DNA of 64,000 nt, taken from positions 248,001 through 312,000 of the forward strand of contig NZ_JACDIT010000003.1 of the NCBI RefSeq assembly GCF_013839445.1. Reading direction: 5' to 3'. The notes below the pieces were generated by a model. That model was not told the DNA's origin. It did no database searches and saw only the letters and a program-made list of their open reading frames with translations. Shown in pieces: positions 42,438-52,155 of the stretch. This DNA comes from Chthonobacter albigriseus (GTDB taxonomy: Bacteria > Pseudomonadota > Alphaproteobacteria > Rhizobiales > Pleomorphomonadaceae). Position numbers and translations under genes: made by a program. The stretch's first letter is position 1, and every line of letters begins with the position of its first letter.

Positions 42438-43873
42438 CGTGTTCCGCTTTGCCCGGTCGTGTCGGGATCGTGCCGGGCCAGGATCTTGCCGGGGTTGAGG
42501 ATGCCGAGGGGGTCCAGCGCCTGCTTCACGGCCCGCATCAGGCCGAGCGCCGCGCCGTGCTCCCGCGGCAAGTACTTGATCTTGCCCTGCCCCACCCCGT
42601 GCTCGCCGGTGCAGGTGCCGCCCATCTCGATCGCCCGCCAGTTCAGCCGCTCGATGAAACCGTCCGCCGCCGCGTTCATCGCCGCATCGGCCGGGTCGGT
42701 CAGCACCAGCACGTGGAAGTTTCCGTCACCCACATGGCCGACGATCGGCGCGATCAGCCCCGTCGCCGCGATGTCGTCCAGGGTTGCGGTCACGCAGGCC
42801 GCCAGCTGCGAGATCGGCACGCAGACGTCCGTGGAGGTGCCCTTCCAGCCGGGCTTCAGCCCAACCGACGCCCAATAGGCATCGTGCCGGGCCTGCCAGA
42901 GCCGCGTCCGCTCCTCCGCCTTCGTGGCGAACACGAACGGCCCGCCGCCGAAATCGGCCGCGATCCCGCCGAAGATCTCCGCCTGCTCGGCCACCCCGGC
43001 CTTGGTGCCGTGGAACTCCACGAACAGCGTCGGCGTCTCCTGAAGGTTCAGCTTGGAATAGGCGTTCACCGCTTGGATCTGCAGCGTGTCGAGAAGCTCG
43101 ATCCGCGCCACGGGGATGCCTGCCTGGATCGTCGTGATCACCGTCTCGCAGGCCGCCTCCACGCTCGGGAACGGACAGACGCCCCCGGCGATCTCCTCAG
43201 GAATGCCCTGCAGCCGCAGCGTGATCTCGGTGATCACGCCGAGCGTTCCCTCCGAGCCCACCATCAGCCGCGTCAGGTCGTACCCGGCCGACGACTTGCG
43301 CGCCCGCGTCCCCGTCCGCACCACCTCGCCGCTGGCCGTCACAACCGTCAGCGCCAGCACATTGTCTTTCATGGTGCCATAGCGCACCGCATTGGTGCCC
43401 GACGCCCGCGTCGCCGCCATGCCGCCGATCGAGGCGTCCGCGCCCGGGTCGATCGGGAAGAACAGCCCGGTGTCGCGCAGCGTCTCGTTCAGCCGCTTGC
43501 GCGTCACGCCGGCCTCCACCGTGCAGTCCAGGTCCTCCGGCCGCACCGCCAGGATCCGGTCCATCCGCATCAGGTCGATCGAGATGCCGCCCGCCGGCGC
43601 GTTCACGTGCCCCTCCAGCGAGGTGCCCGTGCCGAACGGGATCACCGGCACGCGGTGCTCGGCGCAGAGCCGCACCACCGCCGCCACCTCCTCCGTTGAG
43701 GTCGCGAACACTACCCCGTCCGGCGGCTGATTCTCGATCCGCGTCGTCGTGTGCCCGTGCTGCTCGCGCACCGCCGCGGCGCGGCTGAACCGGTCGCCGA
43801 ACCGCTCCGCCAGGGCAGCCGCCACGGCGCTGATTCCGCTCTCGTTTCTCGCCAGCCTCGCCACCACGCCCAT
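42434..43873 (-). CDS. FAD-linked oxidase (D-2-hydroxy acid dehydrogenase, GlcD/Dld type)
   Basis: A 479-aa VAO-family flavoprotein. VPVIPFGTGTSLEGHVNAPAG is the FAD pyrophosphate loop, DPGADASIGGMAATRASGTNA and GSEGTLGVITEITLRL the remaining FAD site, and the C-terminal VGHVGDGNFHVLV with GEHGVGQGK carries the substrate His and metal ligands of the D-lactate/glycolate group. It oxidises a D-2-hydroxy acid to the 2-oxo acid; the exact substrate is not determined. ATG 43873 is favoured by GGGAG; GTG at 43888 is an alternative. It is followed by AsmA with an ATGA overlap. Confidence 0.92.
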   Translation of the reverse strand: MGVVARLARNESGISAVAAALAERFGDRFSRAAAVREQHGHTTTRIENQPPDGVVFATSTEEVAAVVRLCAEHRVPVIPFGTGTSLEGHVNAPAGGISIDLMRMDRILAVRPEDLDCTVEAGVTRKRLNETLRDTGLFFPIDPGADASIGGMAATRASGTNAVRYGTMKDNVLALTVVTASGEVVRTGTRARKSSAGYDLTRLMVGSEGTLGVITEITLRLQGIPEEIAGGVCPFPSVEAACETVITTIQAGIPVARIELLDTLQIQAVNAYSKLNLQETPTLFVEFHGTKAGVAEQAEIFGGIAADFGGGPFVFATKAEERTRLWQARHDAYWASVGLKPGWKGTSTDVCVPISQLAACVTATLDDIAATGLIAPIVGHVGDGNFHVLVLTDPADAAMNAAADGFIERLNWRAIEMGGTCTGEHGVGQGKIKYLPREHGAALGLMRAVKQALDPLGILNPGKILARHDPDTTGQSGTR

Positions 43874-44084
43874 ATCACGCACTCCCACCGGATTGCAGCC
43901 GTCCCTCGACCGTCCGGTTATGTCGCAAAGACCCTACCAAACCCGCGCGCCTGACGCCAAAACCTTTGACGGCGACACCGCTTGTGCGCATGGTCTGGAC
44001 CGGAGTGAGAGCCCGGCGGGGAATCGCGGCCTCCGCGATTCTGACGACAACGGGTCGGTCCTTCGCCTTGAGGAGACGCTGAGC

Positions 44085-45029
44085 TTGGTCCACGAAGGCC
44101 CCGCTGCGAGCCCGTCCGCGCCCGCCGTGCGGCGCCCCCCGCGCATCGCCGCCGGCTCGCTTCGCGCCAGCCTCGCCGCCGTTGCGCTCGCCGCCGCCCC
44201 GCTGCCCGCCACCGCCGAGCCGGCGCTCTGGGCCCTGCGCGACGCCGATTCCACGATCTATCTGTTCGGCACCTTCCACATCGTCAAGCCCGAAGCCGAC
44301 TGGCTCACCCCCCGCGTCGCGGAGGCCATCAAGGAGAGCGGCTCGATCTGGATGGAGGTCAACCTGCTCGACGAGGCCGGTTCGCTCACCGTGGCGCTCG
44401 CCACGCTCGGCACCAGCCCCGATCGCCCGCTTTCCGCCCGCCTTTCGCCGGAGGACCTCGCCCGCGTCCGCGCCGCCGCCGACAAGGTCGGCCTGCCCTT
44501 CGCCACGTTGGAGCCCCTCCGCCCGTGGCTGGCGGCGATGACCATCTCGCAGAAGATCATGAAGGACGCCGGCTTCTCCGAGGCCGGCCCCGACGTCCAG
44601 CTCGCCTTGATGGCCAGTCAGAGCCGCACCCCGGTCCGCGCCTTCGAGAGCGCCCGCGAGCAGCTGGAGATCTTCTCCAACCTCAGCCCGGAGGCCGAGA
44701 TCGCGGTTCTGCAGTCCACGCTCGACACCATCGACGCCGGACCGGCCATCATGGAGTCGATGTATCTCTCCTGGCTCACCGGCGACACCGAAGCCATCGA
44801 CCGCGAGGTCCTGGAGCAGTTCCGCGACATGGGCCCGGAGGTCTATGCGCGCATGCTCACAGAACGGAACCGCCGCTTCGCCGATCGGATCCGCCAGATC
44901 CTCGACGGGTCCGGCACGCAGTTCGTCGCCGTCGGTGCGGCGCACCTGATCGGCGACGGCAGCGTCCAGTCCTTCCTTGCCGAACACGGCATCGAGACGG
45001 AACGCCTCGATCTCGGGCTGAAGCCGTGA
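44085..45029 (+). CDS. TraB/GumN family protein
   Basis: A 314-aa protein with a signal-like N-terminus (SLRASLAAVALAAAPLPATA) and TraB/GumN landmarks: STIYLFGTFHIVKPEADWL with the GTFH motif, and the C-terminal FVAVGAAHLIGDGSVQ. Structures of the family point to a metal-dependent peptidase-like site, but biological roles differ. The start is TTG at 44085, supported by GAGGAGA. A GTG at 44127 begins a tidier signal peptide. The frame stays open to 43749, over the promoter of the divergent oxidase, and that part is rejected. Confidence 0.82.
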   Translation: MVHEGPAASPSAPAVRRPPRIAAGSLRASLAAVALAAAPLPATAEPALWALRDADSTIYLFGTFHIVKPEADWLTPRVAEAIKESGSIWMEVNLLDEAGSLTVALATLGTSPDRPLSARLSPEDLARVRAAADKVGLPFATLEPLRPWLAAMTISQKIMKDAGFSEAGPDVQLALMASQSRTPVRAFESAREQLEIFSNLSPEAEIAVLQSTLDTIDAGPAIMESMYLSWLTGDTEAIDREVLEQFRDMGPEVYARMLTERNRRFADRIRQILDGSGTQFVAVGAAHLIGDGSVQSFLAEHGIETERLDLGLKP

Positions 45030-45502
45030 CGGACGGGATCTTCCAGGTCGCGGCTGCCGTCGAACCCGATTGGGTCGACTACAACGGCCACCTCAACATG
45101 GCCTACTACCACGTCATGTTCGACAGGGCTCTCGACCGGGCGCTCGACCACTTCGCCGTCGGCCCCGGCTATGCGCCGAAATCGCCGTGGACGGTGTTCA
45201 CCGCCGAGGTCCACGTCCGCTATCTCGCCGAGGTGCTTCCCGCCGCCCGCCTTCGCGTCGACATCCTCGCCTTGGCCGTAGACGACAAGCGCCTGCACAC
45301 CTTCCAGATGCTGCGCGACGCCGCTACCGGCCGCCTGCACGCCACCTCCGAGCAGATGCTCCTCCACGTCGGCCTGGAGACCCGCAAGGTCTCCCCCTTC
45401 CCCGCCGATGCCCGCGCCCGCCTCGAAACCTGGGTCGCAGAAAGCCTCGCCGCTCCCCGCCCCGAAGGCATAGGCCGCTCCATCGCCATGCCGAAACGCT
45501 GA
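45026..45502 (+). CDS. Hot-dog fold acyl-CoA thioesterase-like protein
   Basis: A 158-aa 4HBT-type protein. VEPDWVDYNGHLNMAYYHVM carries the Asp-x-Asn-GH-xN motif of the FcbC/YbgC-like hot-dog thioesterases, and TVFTAEVHVRYLAEVLPAAR is the following sheet. The GTG start at 45026 overlaps the TraB/GumN stop (GTGA), so the two are translated together. Substrate unknown; some relatives act beside carnitine or betaine metabolism. Confidence 0.83.
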   Translation: MTDGIFQVAAAVEPDWVDYNGHLNMAYYHVMFDRALDRALDHFAVGPGYAPKSPWTVFTAEVHVRYLAEVLPAARLRVDILALAVDDKRLHTFQMLRDAATGRLHATSEQMLLHVGLETRKVSPFPADARARLETWVAESLAAPRPEGIGRSIAMPKR

Positions 45503-45504
45503 TC

Positions 45505-45526
45505 GGGCGCTCCCGAGGGAGCGCCC
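45505..45526. terminator. Terminator hairpin between thioesterase and chemoreceptor genes
   Basis: GGGCGCTCCC pairs with GGGAGCGCCC three bases after the thioesterase stop codon, at the convergent junction with the chemoreceptor gene. It is followed by only a short TTG. Confidence 0.6.
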
Positions 45527-45557
45527 TTGCGTTGGCCGATGGCCCCGGCCGCGCCGA

Positions 45558-47519
45558 TCAGGCGGCGTCGAGATCCCGGACGAAGGTTTCCACCACGCGT
45601 TTCAGGTCGGCGGCCTGCGCCGACAGACCGCCCGACAATGTCATCAGCTGCGACGATGCCGCACCGGTGGTTTCCGCTGCCCGCCCCACGCCGGAGATGG
45701 TGTCGGTCACCACGCCGGTGCCGATCGCCACATTCTGGCAGTTCGCGGCGATTTCCGAAGTCGCCGCGCCCTGCTGCTCCACTGCGCTGGCGATGTTGGA
45801 GGCGATGGTCTTCACCGCGTTCACCCGCTGCACGATCTCCTCGATCGACTTCACCGTGCCGCTTGTCGCCTGCTGGATCTCGTGGATCTTGCTGGAGATC
45901 TCGTCGGTGGCTTTGGCGGTCTGGGTTGCCAGTTCCTTCACCTCGCCGGCCACGACGGCAAAGCCGCGGCCGGTCTCGCCGGCTCGTGCGGCTTCGATCG
46001 TTGCGTTGAGGGCAAGCAGGTTGGTCTGGTCGGCGATTCCCTTGATCAGCGCCACGACGTCGCCGATCGCCGTCGCAGCTTCCGCCAGTCCGCGGACCCG
46101 CTCGGCCGAGTTGATCGCTTCGGCGTAGGCAGCTTCCGAAATCGTTGCCGAATGGGTCACCTGCACGCTGATCTCGCGCACGGAGGTCGCCAGTTCGTCC
46201 ACCGACGATGCCACCGTCTGGACGTTCGCGGATGCTTCTTCAGCCGATCCGGACACCGCCTGCGCCTGCCGGGAAGTTTCCTCCGCGGTGGCCGAAAGAT
46301 CCCGTGCTGCGGTCGACAGTTCGCTCGAGGCGCCCGCGAACCGGGCCGACATCTGCGCCATCGACGACACGAAGGACTGCGCGATCGCATTACGCCGGTC
46401 GAGCCTTGCGCGGTCGGTTGCTTCGATCTCCGCTTGCCGAGCCTGATGCGCCTCAGCCTCCATCAGGTTGGTCTGCAGCGTGGCGAGGGCCCGGGAAAGC
46501 GATCCGATCTCGTTGGAGAGCTCACCGCCCCCGATGGCGAGCCCCCGGTGACCATTGGCCAGCGAAGTCGCCACAGCCGCGGTGCCCGCCATCGCCCGCG
46601 AGATCGTGCGACCGATGCCCCAACCGAAAACCACCAGCACCAGGACGATCACCACGCCCGCTACGACCATTTCGGTCCAGGCCCGAGCCGCGACGGCGTC
46701 CATTTCGACCGCGACGGCGTGAGCGCCATCGGTTGCCCGGTCGACCACCGAATCCACTTCGGGCTCGAGCCGAGCGTACGCTTCCGACAGGACCTTCTGC
46801 TCGCTCACCATCTGCTTGGCCGCGTCCGCCCAGGCGCTGAAGGCGGTGACGTAGGCGTCGAGAAGGTCCGCAGGCACGACCGAACCCAGGTTCTCATCTT
46901 GAATAGCGGCCTTCAACGCGCCGGCCTTATCCAGCACCGCCGTCCGATACTCCTCTTCGCGGCGGAGCATGAAGTCCTTTTCGGACCGGCGGATTTCCAG
47001 CATGGCAACGCGCAGCTTGAGGTTCCCGACGCTTTTGATCTTCTCCTCGATCCCGCGGACTGCCGCACGGAGCCCGCCCTCGAAGCCGTCGTCCTTTGTA
47101 AGACCCATCGCCATGCGGGTCCGGGCGAGAGCATCGAAGGCCTCGATGTAGTGGGCGAGTTCCGTATCTATCTTGTCGAAGGTGGCCCCACTTGCCGGAT
47201 CCAGCGCAGTCAGCGCCTGCCTGAGCTTGGCGCTGTCCGCCACGGCGACTTGGCTCGCGGCTTGATGGCTCTGCAGATACTTCGCATCGCTTCGCAACAG
47301 GAAGTCCTTTTCGTGGCGGCGAAGCTGCAGGAGGTCGATTTGCAGCTCATCGCCGCTACTGGCGGCTTCCTGCCACGCGGCCGTGGTGTCGGCGGCGGTC
47401 CGGAAGGCGTTGACCACGGACCCGGTCACACCCAGGCTGGCGACGATCCCCAGCAAGGCGGCACCGACCAGGAGACTGAGGGCGGCGGAGATTCGAAGGG
47501 ACTGGAACAAGCGTGCCAT
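45558..47519 (-). CDS. Methyl-accepting chemotaxis protein with HBM-type sensor
   Basis: A 653-aa transmembrane chemoreceptor. Membrane segments lie at about 13-35 and 284-303. The periplasmic part repeats the motif [10 protein letters not shown] (about 67) and [10 protein letters not shown] (about 177), the two-module pattern of the helical bimodular (HBM) sensor domain known to bind organic acids. A HAMP domain and the signalling hairpin with [20 protein letters not shown] follow. The ATG at 47519 has AAGGAC upstream; the frame to 47549 does not. No other chemotaxis gene is nearby. An AT-rich inverted repeat lies directly upstream. Confidence 0.9.
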   Translation of the reverse strand: MARLFQSLRISAALSLLVGAALLGIVASLGVTGSVVNAFRTAADTTAAWQEAASSGDELQIDLLQLRRHEKDFLLRSDAKYLQSHQAASQVAVADSAKLRQALTALDPASGATFDKIDTELAHYIEAFDALARTRMAMGLTKDDGFEGGLRAAVRGIEEKIKSVGNLKLRVAMLEIRRSEKDFMLRREEEYRTAVLDKAGALKAAIQDENLGSVVPADLLDAYVTAFSAWADAAKQMVSEQKVLSEAYARLEPEVDSVVDRATDGAHAVAVEMDAVAARAWTEMVVAGVVIVLVLVVFGWGIGRTISRAMAGTAAVATSLANGHRGLAIGGGELSNEIGSLSRALATLQTNLMEAEAHQARQAEIEATDRARLDRRNAIAQSFVSSMAQMSARFAGASSELSTAARDLSATAEETSRQAQAVSGSAEEASANVQTVASSVDELATSVREISVQVTHSATISEAAYAEAINSAERVRGLAEAATAIGDVVALIKGIADQTNLLALNATIEAARAGETGRGFAVVAGEVKELATQTAKATDEISSKIHEIQQATSGTVKSIEEIVQRVNAVKTIASNIASAVEQQGAATSEIAANCQNVAIGTGVVTDTISGVGRAAETTGAASSQLMTLSGGLSAQAADLKRVVETFVRDLDAA

Positions 47520-47563
47520 CTGGCATCGTCCTTGGTAACGTTCAGACATCGTATCTTTTTCAC

Positions 47564-47624
47564 AAAATGCTTAAATAAATCGGAATTATGCGTATTATAT
47601 TGCATTATTTATCATAAGCATTTT
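47564..47624. promoter_or_regulatory. AT-rich nested inverted repeat in divergent promoter region
   Basis: AAAATGCTTA (47564-47573) and TAAGCATTTT (47615-47624) are perfect complements, extended inward by AATAAAT and ATTTAT with a one-base slip. A second, inner repeat pairs ATTATGC with GCATTAT (one mismatch). The 61-bp block is strikingly AT-rich for this genome and lies 45 bp upstream of the chemoreceptor start. It could be an operator, a cruciform or the promoter itself. Confidence 0.55.
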
Positions 47625-47772
47625 CGTCGAACGTCACCCTACGGAAACCGGGAGAGCGGAGTGCCGGGCCGCAAGCGTCTGCACCCCCGCTGCTGACACC
47701 ACCAGAAGCTATTCCACCGAATCGCAATCTGCCCCCCTCGCTCCTGCGGCGGCGTTGCTATATCGTTCTCCC

Positions 47773-50220
47773 ATGCATCCGATGAAGAATCAGCCCGGAC
47801 CGACGGGCGACGAGCCTGAAGATCGTCCGTCCGCCGGCATTGCCGCACGCGCCATGGCGGCCGCGGCTCCCCGGCCTGGCGGCTATCTCCAGGGCATGAA
47901 CCCCGAACAACGCGAAGCCGTCGAGGCGCTCGACGGGCCGGTGCTCGTGCTGGCCGGAGCCGGCACCGGCAAGACGCGCGTCCTCACCACCCGCATCGCC
48001 CACATCCTCGCCACCCGCCGCGCCTTCCCCTCCGAGATCCTGTCGGTGACCTTCACCAACAAGGCCGCCCGGGAGATGAAGGAGCGTATCGGCAAGCTGG
48101 TCGGCGGCACCGTGGAGGGGATGCCCTGGCTCGGCACCTTCCACTCGATCGGCGTCAAGATGCTCCGCCGCCACGCCGAGCTCGCCGGTCTGAGGTCCGA
48201 CTTCACCATCCTCGACACCGACGACCAGCTCCGCCTCATGAAGCAGCTGATCGTCGCCGAAGGCATCGACGAGAAGCGCTGGCCCGCCCGCCAGCTCGCC
48301 TCCGCCATCGACGGCTGGAAGAACAAGGGCCTGCGCCCGCACGAGATCCCCGAAGGCGAGGCGCGCGCCTACGTCAACGGCATGGGCCGCAAACTCTACG
48401 CCGACTACCAGGCTCGCCTGAAGGTGCTTAACGCCTGCGACTTCGGTGACCTCCTGCTCGAGACGCTGTCGGTCCTGCGCGACAACCCGGACGTCCTCGC
48501 CGAGTATCACCGCCGCTTCAAGTTCATCCTGGTCGACGAGTACCAGGACACCAACGTCGTCCAGTATCTCTGGCTGCGCCTGCTCGCCCAGGGCTCGCGG
48601 AACATCTGCTGCGTCGGCGACGACGACCAGTCGATCTACGGCTGGCGCGGCGCCGAGGTGGACAACATCCTGCGCTACGAGCGCGACTTTCCCGGCGCAA
48701 AGGTCATCCGGCTGGAGCGGAACTATCGCTCCACCAGCCACATCCTCGCCGCCGCCTCCCACCTCATCGCCCACAACGAGGCCCGTCTCGGCAAGACCCT
48801 CTTCACCGACGCCGACGGCGATCCGGACGATCCCAAGGTCCGCGTCGCCTCCGCCTGGGACTCCGAAGAGGAGGCCCGCTCCATCGGCGAGGAGATCGAG
48901 CGCTTCCAGCGCAAGGGCACCGGCCTCGACGACATCGCCATCCTCGTCCGCGCCTCCTTCCAGATGCGCGAGTTCGAAGAGCGCTTCATCACCATGGGGC
49001 TGCCCTACCGGGTGATCGGCGGCCCGCGCTTCTACGAGCGCCAGGAGATCCGCGACGCCCTCGCCTACCTGCGCATCGTCTCCCAGCTCGGCGACGACCT
49101 CGCCTTCGAGCGCATCATCAACACGCCCCGCCGCGGCATCGGCGACACCACCGTCCGCGTCCTCCACGAATACGCCCGCGCCAACCAGGTGCCGCTTACC
49201 CAGGCGCTTCGCGAGCTGATCGCCACCGAGGAGTTCAAGGGCAAGACCCGCCTCGCCCTGCGCGACTTCATCGACAGCGTCGACCGCTGGCGCGGCCAGC
49301 TCGACGCCATGAAGCACACCGATCTCGCCGAGCTCATCCTGGAGGAGAGCGGCTACACCGAGATGTGGCAGAACGACCGTTCCGCCGACGCCCCCGGCCG
49401 CCTGGAGAACCTCAAGGAACTGATCCGCGCCATGGATGGCTTCGACACCATGGGCGGCTTCCTGGAGCACATCTCCCTCGTCATGGACCGCGATGCCGCC
49501 GACGGCAACGAGGAGAAGGTCTCGGTAATGACCCTCCACTCCGCCAAGGGCCTGGAGTTCGACACCGTCTTTCTCCCCGGTTGGGAGGAGGGTCTCTTTC
49601 CCCACCAGCGCGCCCTCGACGAGGGCGGCCGGTCGGGCCTGGAGGAGGAGCGCCGCCTTGCCTACGTGGGGATAACCCGCGCCAAAAAGCGCTGCCTGAT
49701 CTGGTTCGCCGCCAACCGGCGCATCCACGGATCGTGGCAATCGTCCCTCCCCTCCCGCTTCCTCGACGAATTGCCGGAAGCGCATGTTGAGGTCCAGGAG
49801 AGCCAGTCCAACTATGGCGGCTACAACAGCTACGTAGCCGGCTACGGCGCCGGAAAGGACGACTACACCGCCGCCGGAAAACGGAACCCCTACGGCGCCT
49901 CCCGCTTCGACCAGGTGGAGACCTTCAAGTCCTCCTACGAGACCCCGGGCTGGCAGCGCGCCCAACGCAACAAGTCCGGCCACGGCGGCTTCTCGTCGCC
50001 CTCCCAGAGCTACTCGGCACGCGGTGGGCCGCGGGTCATCGAGGGCGAACTGATTGCCAAGAGCATTGTTTCCGAAGCGAAATTCGCCACCGGCGAACGC
50101 GTCTTTCACGTCAAGTTCGGCTACGGAACCGTTGCCGTCGTGGACGGGAACAAGCTCACGGTCGACTTCGACAAGGCCGGCCAGAAGCGGGTCGTCGACA
50201 GCTTCCTGGAGCGGAAATAG
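47773..50220 (+). CDS. UvrD/PcrA-type superfamily 1 DNA helicase
   Basis: ATP-dependent 3'-5' helicase for repair or replication-fork clearance. The 815-aa protein carries the Q motif MNPEQREAV, Walker A AGAGTGKT (about 61-68), motif Ia FTNKAAREMKER, Walker B VDEYQDTN, motif III QSIYGWRGA, motif IV LERNYRST, motif V MTLHSAKGLEFD and VI YVGITRAKKR. The last 60 residues (FATGERVFHVKFGYGTVAVV) are the UvrD/PcrA C-terminal Tudor-like domain that contacts RNA polymerase. ATG 47773 is used. The hydrophilic N-terminal extension of 40 residues is not usual in E. coli UvrD. Confidence 0.93.
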   Translation: MHPMKNQPGPTGDEPEDRPSAGIAARAMAAAAPRPGGYLQGMNPEQREAVEALDGPVLVLAGAGTGKTRVLTTRIAHILATRRAFPSEILSVTFTNKAAREMKERIGKLVGGTVEGMPWLGTFHSIGVKMLRRHAELAGLRSDFTILDTDDQLRLMKQLIVAEGIDEKRWPARQLASAIDGWKNKGLRPHEIPEGEARAYVNGMGRKLYADYQARLKVLNACDFGDLLLETLSVLRDNPDVLAEYHRRFKFILVDEYQDTNVVQYLWLRLLAQGSRNICCVGDDDQSIYGWRGAEVDNILRYERDFPGAKVIRLERNYRSTSHILAAASHLIAHNEARLGKTLFTDADGDPDDPKVRVASAWDSEEEARSIGEEIERFQRKGTGLDDIAILVRASFQMREFEERFITMGLPYRVIGGPRFYERQEIRDALAYLRIVSQLGDDLAFERIINTPRRGIGDTTVRVLHEYARANQVPLTQALRELIATEEFKGKTRLALRDFIDSVDRWRGQLDAMKHTDLAELILEESGYTEMWQNDRSADAPGRLENLKELIRAMDGFDTMGGFLEHISLVMDRDAADGNEEKVSVMTLHSAKGLEFDTVFLPGWEEGLFPHQRALDEGGRSGLEEERRLAYVGITRAKKRCLIWFAANRRIHGSWQSSLPSRFLDELPEAHVEVQESQSNYGGYNSYVAGYGAGKDDYTAAGKRNPYGASRFDQVETFKSSYETPGWQRAQRNKSGHGGFSSPSQSYSARGGPRVIEGELIAKSIVSEAKFATGERVFHVKFGYGTVAVVDGNKLTVDFDKAGQKRVVDSFLERK

Positions 50221-50229
50221 GCCTCTGCG

Positions 50230-50616
50230 TCAGAGACCCCAGCGGACAGTGCCGATCGGCAGCCGCTGGTAGCGGCTCATCGCCTGCGCTCTGATCAGCG
50301 CCTGGATCTGTGCGACCTGTCTTGTATTGAACAGGAAACGCCAGCCCGTCTGATCGCTATCCCGCCAGACGAGCGCGGCACTGACCGTGAATCCGAGCGA
50401 AACGATAAAGATCTCCACCTTCTCCGGCCAGTCATGTGGCTCACCACATCTCAGCCGGAAACCTGTGAGACTGACATCGACCATCGCAGCCGGAACGTCG
50501 GTTCCATCCAATTTGACCCGGACCTGTGAAGAGCCGTGGTATCGCTTGGCCGCCCGGCGCTCCCGCACGGCGGCAGCATAGGTCGACCTGTACACGAACG
50601 ATCGCAAGCTCTTCAT
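50230..50616 (-). CDS. PilZ domain protein
   Basis: A 128-aa single-domain PilZ protein, a cyclic-di-GMP receptor fold. RRAAKRYHGSS supplies the RxxxR motif and VDVSLTGFRLRCGEP the D/NxSxxG motif, the two nucleotide-contacting elements. No output domain is attached, so it likely acts through partners. ATG 50616 is chosen because the frame upstream to 50745 lacks a ribosome site and overlaps the prmA upstream region. It converges with the helicase gene, 9 bp apart. The nearby chemoreceptor is separate. Confidence 0.85.
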   Translation of the reverse strand: MKSLRSFVYRSTYAAAVRERRAAKRYHGSSQVRVKLDGTDVPAAMVDVSLTGFRLRCGEPHDWPEKVEIFIVSLGFTVSAALVWRDSDQTGWRFLFNTRQVAQIQALIRAQAMSRYQRLPIGTVRWGL

Positions 50617-50796
50617 CGAAAACTCTGCCGTCAGGATCGGACCGGGGGGACTGTACCGGTCACTTCTTGAGGAAGCTTGAACCCCGATCGATAAATTTCT
50701 CAATCGGCGCAGGATCCTGTGCCCACCCCGCCCCACTCTTGCCACCGGCCGATCCGCCCCCTAAACCAGCGCCAGATTGTCCCGGAAGGCCGCCTC

Positions 50797-51666
50797 ATGC
50801 CCCAGTACCAGGTCCGAATCTCCGCCGATCGCGAGGAATCCGAGCGGATCGCCCGGCTGATCGAAGCAGCCTTCGAGGAGGAGGCGGTCACCGTCTCCTG
50901 GTTCGAGACGCCGGACGGCTGGACCGTCGACAGCTGGTTTTTCGGCGAGGATCCGGCCGAAATCGAGGCCAAGGTCCGCGATGTGCTGGGCTCCGATGCC
51001 TTCGGCGCGCCTCTCGAAGTCTTTGAAACGCCCGATCTTGACTGGGTCCGCCTCAGCCTGGAGGGCCTCAAGCCCGTCCTCGCCGGCCGCTTCGTCGTCT
51101 ACGGCGCCCACGATCGCGACAACCTGCCCGCCGGCGCGATCGGGGTCGAGATCGAGGCCAACCAGGCTTTCGGCACCGGCCACCACCCGACCACCTGGGG
51201 CTGCCTAGTCGCCATCTCCCGGATCCTGCGCCTGCGCCGTTTCCGCAGCGTCCTCGACCTCGGCACCGGCTCCGCCGTGCTCGCCATCGCGGTCGCCAAG
51301 CTCACCCGCCAACCGGTGATCGCCAGCGACATCGACCCCGTCGCAGTCGAGATCGCCGCCGAAAACGCCCACCTGAACGGCGTCGGACGCCTCGTCCGGA
51401 CGGTGGTCGCGCCCGGCCTCGCCCATCCCGCTCTTCGCGGCCGCGCCTATGATCTGGTGGTCGCGAACATCCTCGCCGCGCCGCTGCGCGAACTGGCCCC
51501 CGGCATCCGCGCCAACACAGCACCCGGCGCGATCCTCATTCTCTCCGGCATCCTCAACGAACAGGCCGCCGCCGTCCTCGCCGCCTACCGAGCGCAGGAT
51601 TTCGTGCGGGTCGCCACCATTCGCAAGGACGTCTGGAGCACGCTCGTGCTGCGCAAGGCCGGTTGA
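50797..51666 (+). CDS. prmA: Ribosomal protein L11 methyltransferase
   Basis: Methylates the N-terminus and lysines of ribosomal protein L11. The 289-aa protein has the N-terminal substrate-recognition region followed by the SAM domain: EIEANQAFGTGHHPTT, SVLDLGTGSAVLAIAVAK (motif I), ASDIDPVAVEIAAENAHLNG and DLVVANILAAPLRELAP, with the NILA catalytic segment. GGAAGG precedes the ATG at 50797. A small convergent ORF lies 7 bp past its stop. Confidence 0.95.
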   Translation: MPQYQVRISADREESERIARLIEAAFEEEAVTVSWFETPDGWTVDSWFFGEDPAEIEAKVRDVLGSDAFGAPLEVFETPDLDWVRLSLEGLKPVLAGRFVVYGAHDRDNLPAGAIGVEIEANQAFGTGHHPTTWGCLVAISRILRLRRFRSVLDLGTGSAVLAIAVAKLTRQPVIASDIDPVAVEIAAENAHLNGVGRLVRTVVAPGLAHPALRGRAYDLVVANILAAPLRELAPGIRANTAPGAILILSGILNEQAAAVLAAYRAQDFVRVATIRKDVWSTLVLRKAG

Positions 51667-51673
51667 ATCACCG

Positions 51674-51892
51674 TCACAGGTTCAGCGACCTAACGCCCTC
51701 ACGCTCCAGCATTTTCCGGCTGTAGCCGAGCGCCTCCAGCGCGCCGTCGTCGAGCGCCAGCAGATGCGGCTGAAGCGCATGCCGCGCCTGCCTCTCGCGC
51801 GAACCGAGCATCGCTTCGAAGGTCCGCCGGAACAGCCCTGCCCCGCGGGACGTGCGCAGGGCAGGATGGGCAAGGGTGCGGGCCATGGTCAT
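51674..51892 (-). CDS. Small DUF1127-like protein
   Basis: A 72-aa basic protein. The C-terminal part (RQARHALQPHLLALDDGALE followed by ALGYSRKML) resembles the DUF1127 pattern in which a helix ends in L-x-D-I/L-G-x-S/R. Function unknown; such proteins are frequent in Hyphomicrobiales and some are phosphate or RNA-turnover regulators. The ribosome site is weak, and ATG at 51886 or GTG at 51895 would also serve. The assignment rests on partial motif likeness only. Confidence 0.55.
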   Translation of the reverse strand: MTMARTLAHPALRTSRGAGLFRRTFEAMLGSRERQARHALQPHLLALDDGALEALGYSRKMLEREGVRSLNL

Positions 51893-52155
51893 CACCGGGT
51901 GCTGAAATCGTCATCAAAGAACCCGGAATCGGCGAAATGCGCCGTCCAGGTCCCGCCGAACCGAAAAAGATTCGGCTTTCGTCAATCTGGCGCCGACCCC
52001 GTCCTGCGACCAGTCATCCGACGGGAATGGCAGCCCTGCGCTTTGTGCAATGCAACACGATCTCCTCGCAGCGCACAACACGGCCCCGTCGCCGCCCGCT
52101 TGACCTCACCCCTCCCGCACCGCTTCATGGCGCCGATGCTTCCAGGAGATCTGCC

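Noticed and set aside
43749-44084. N-terminal extension of the TraB/GumN frame
   Set aside because: It overlaps the oxidase 5' end, lacks a ribosome site and would bury the signal peptide inside the protein.
47758-50109. A 783-codon minus-strand frame antisense to the helicase gene
   Set aside because: No recognisable domain; the plus strand carries every SF1 helicase motif in order.
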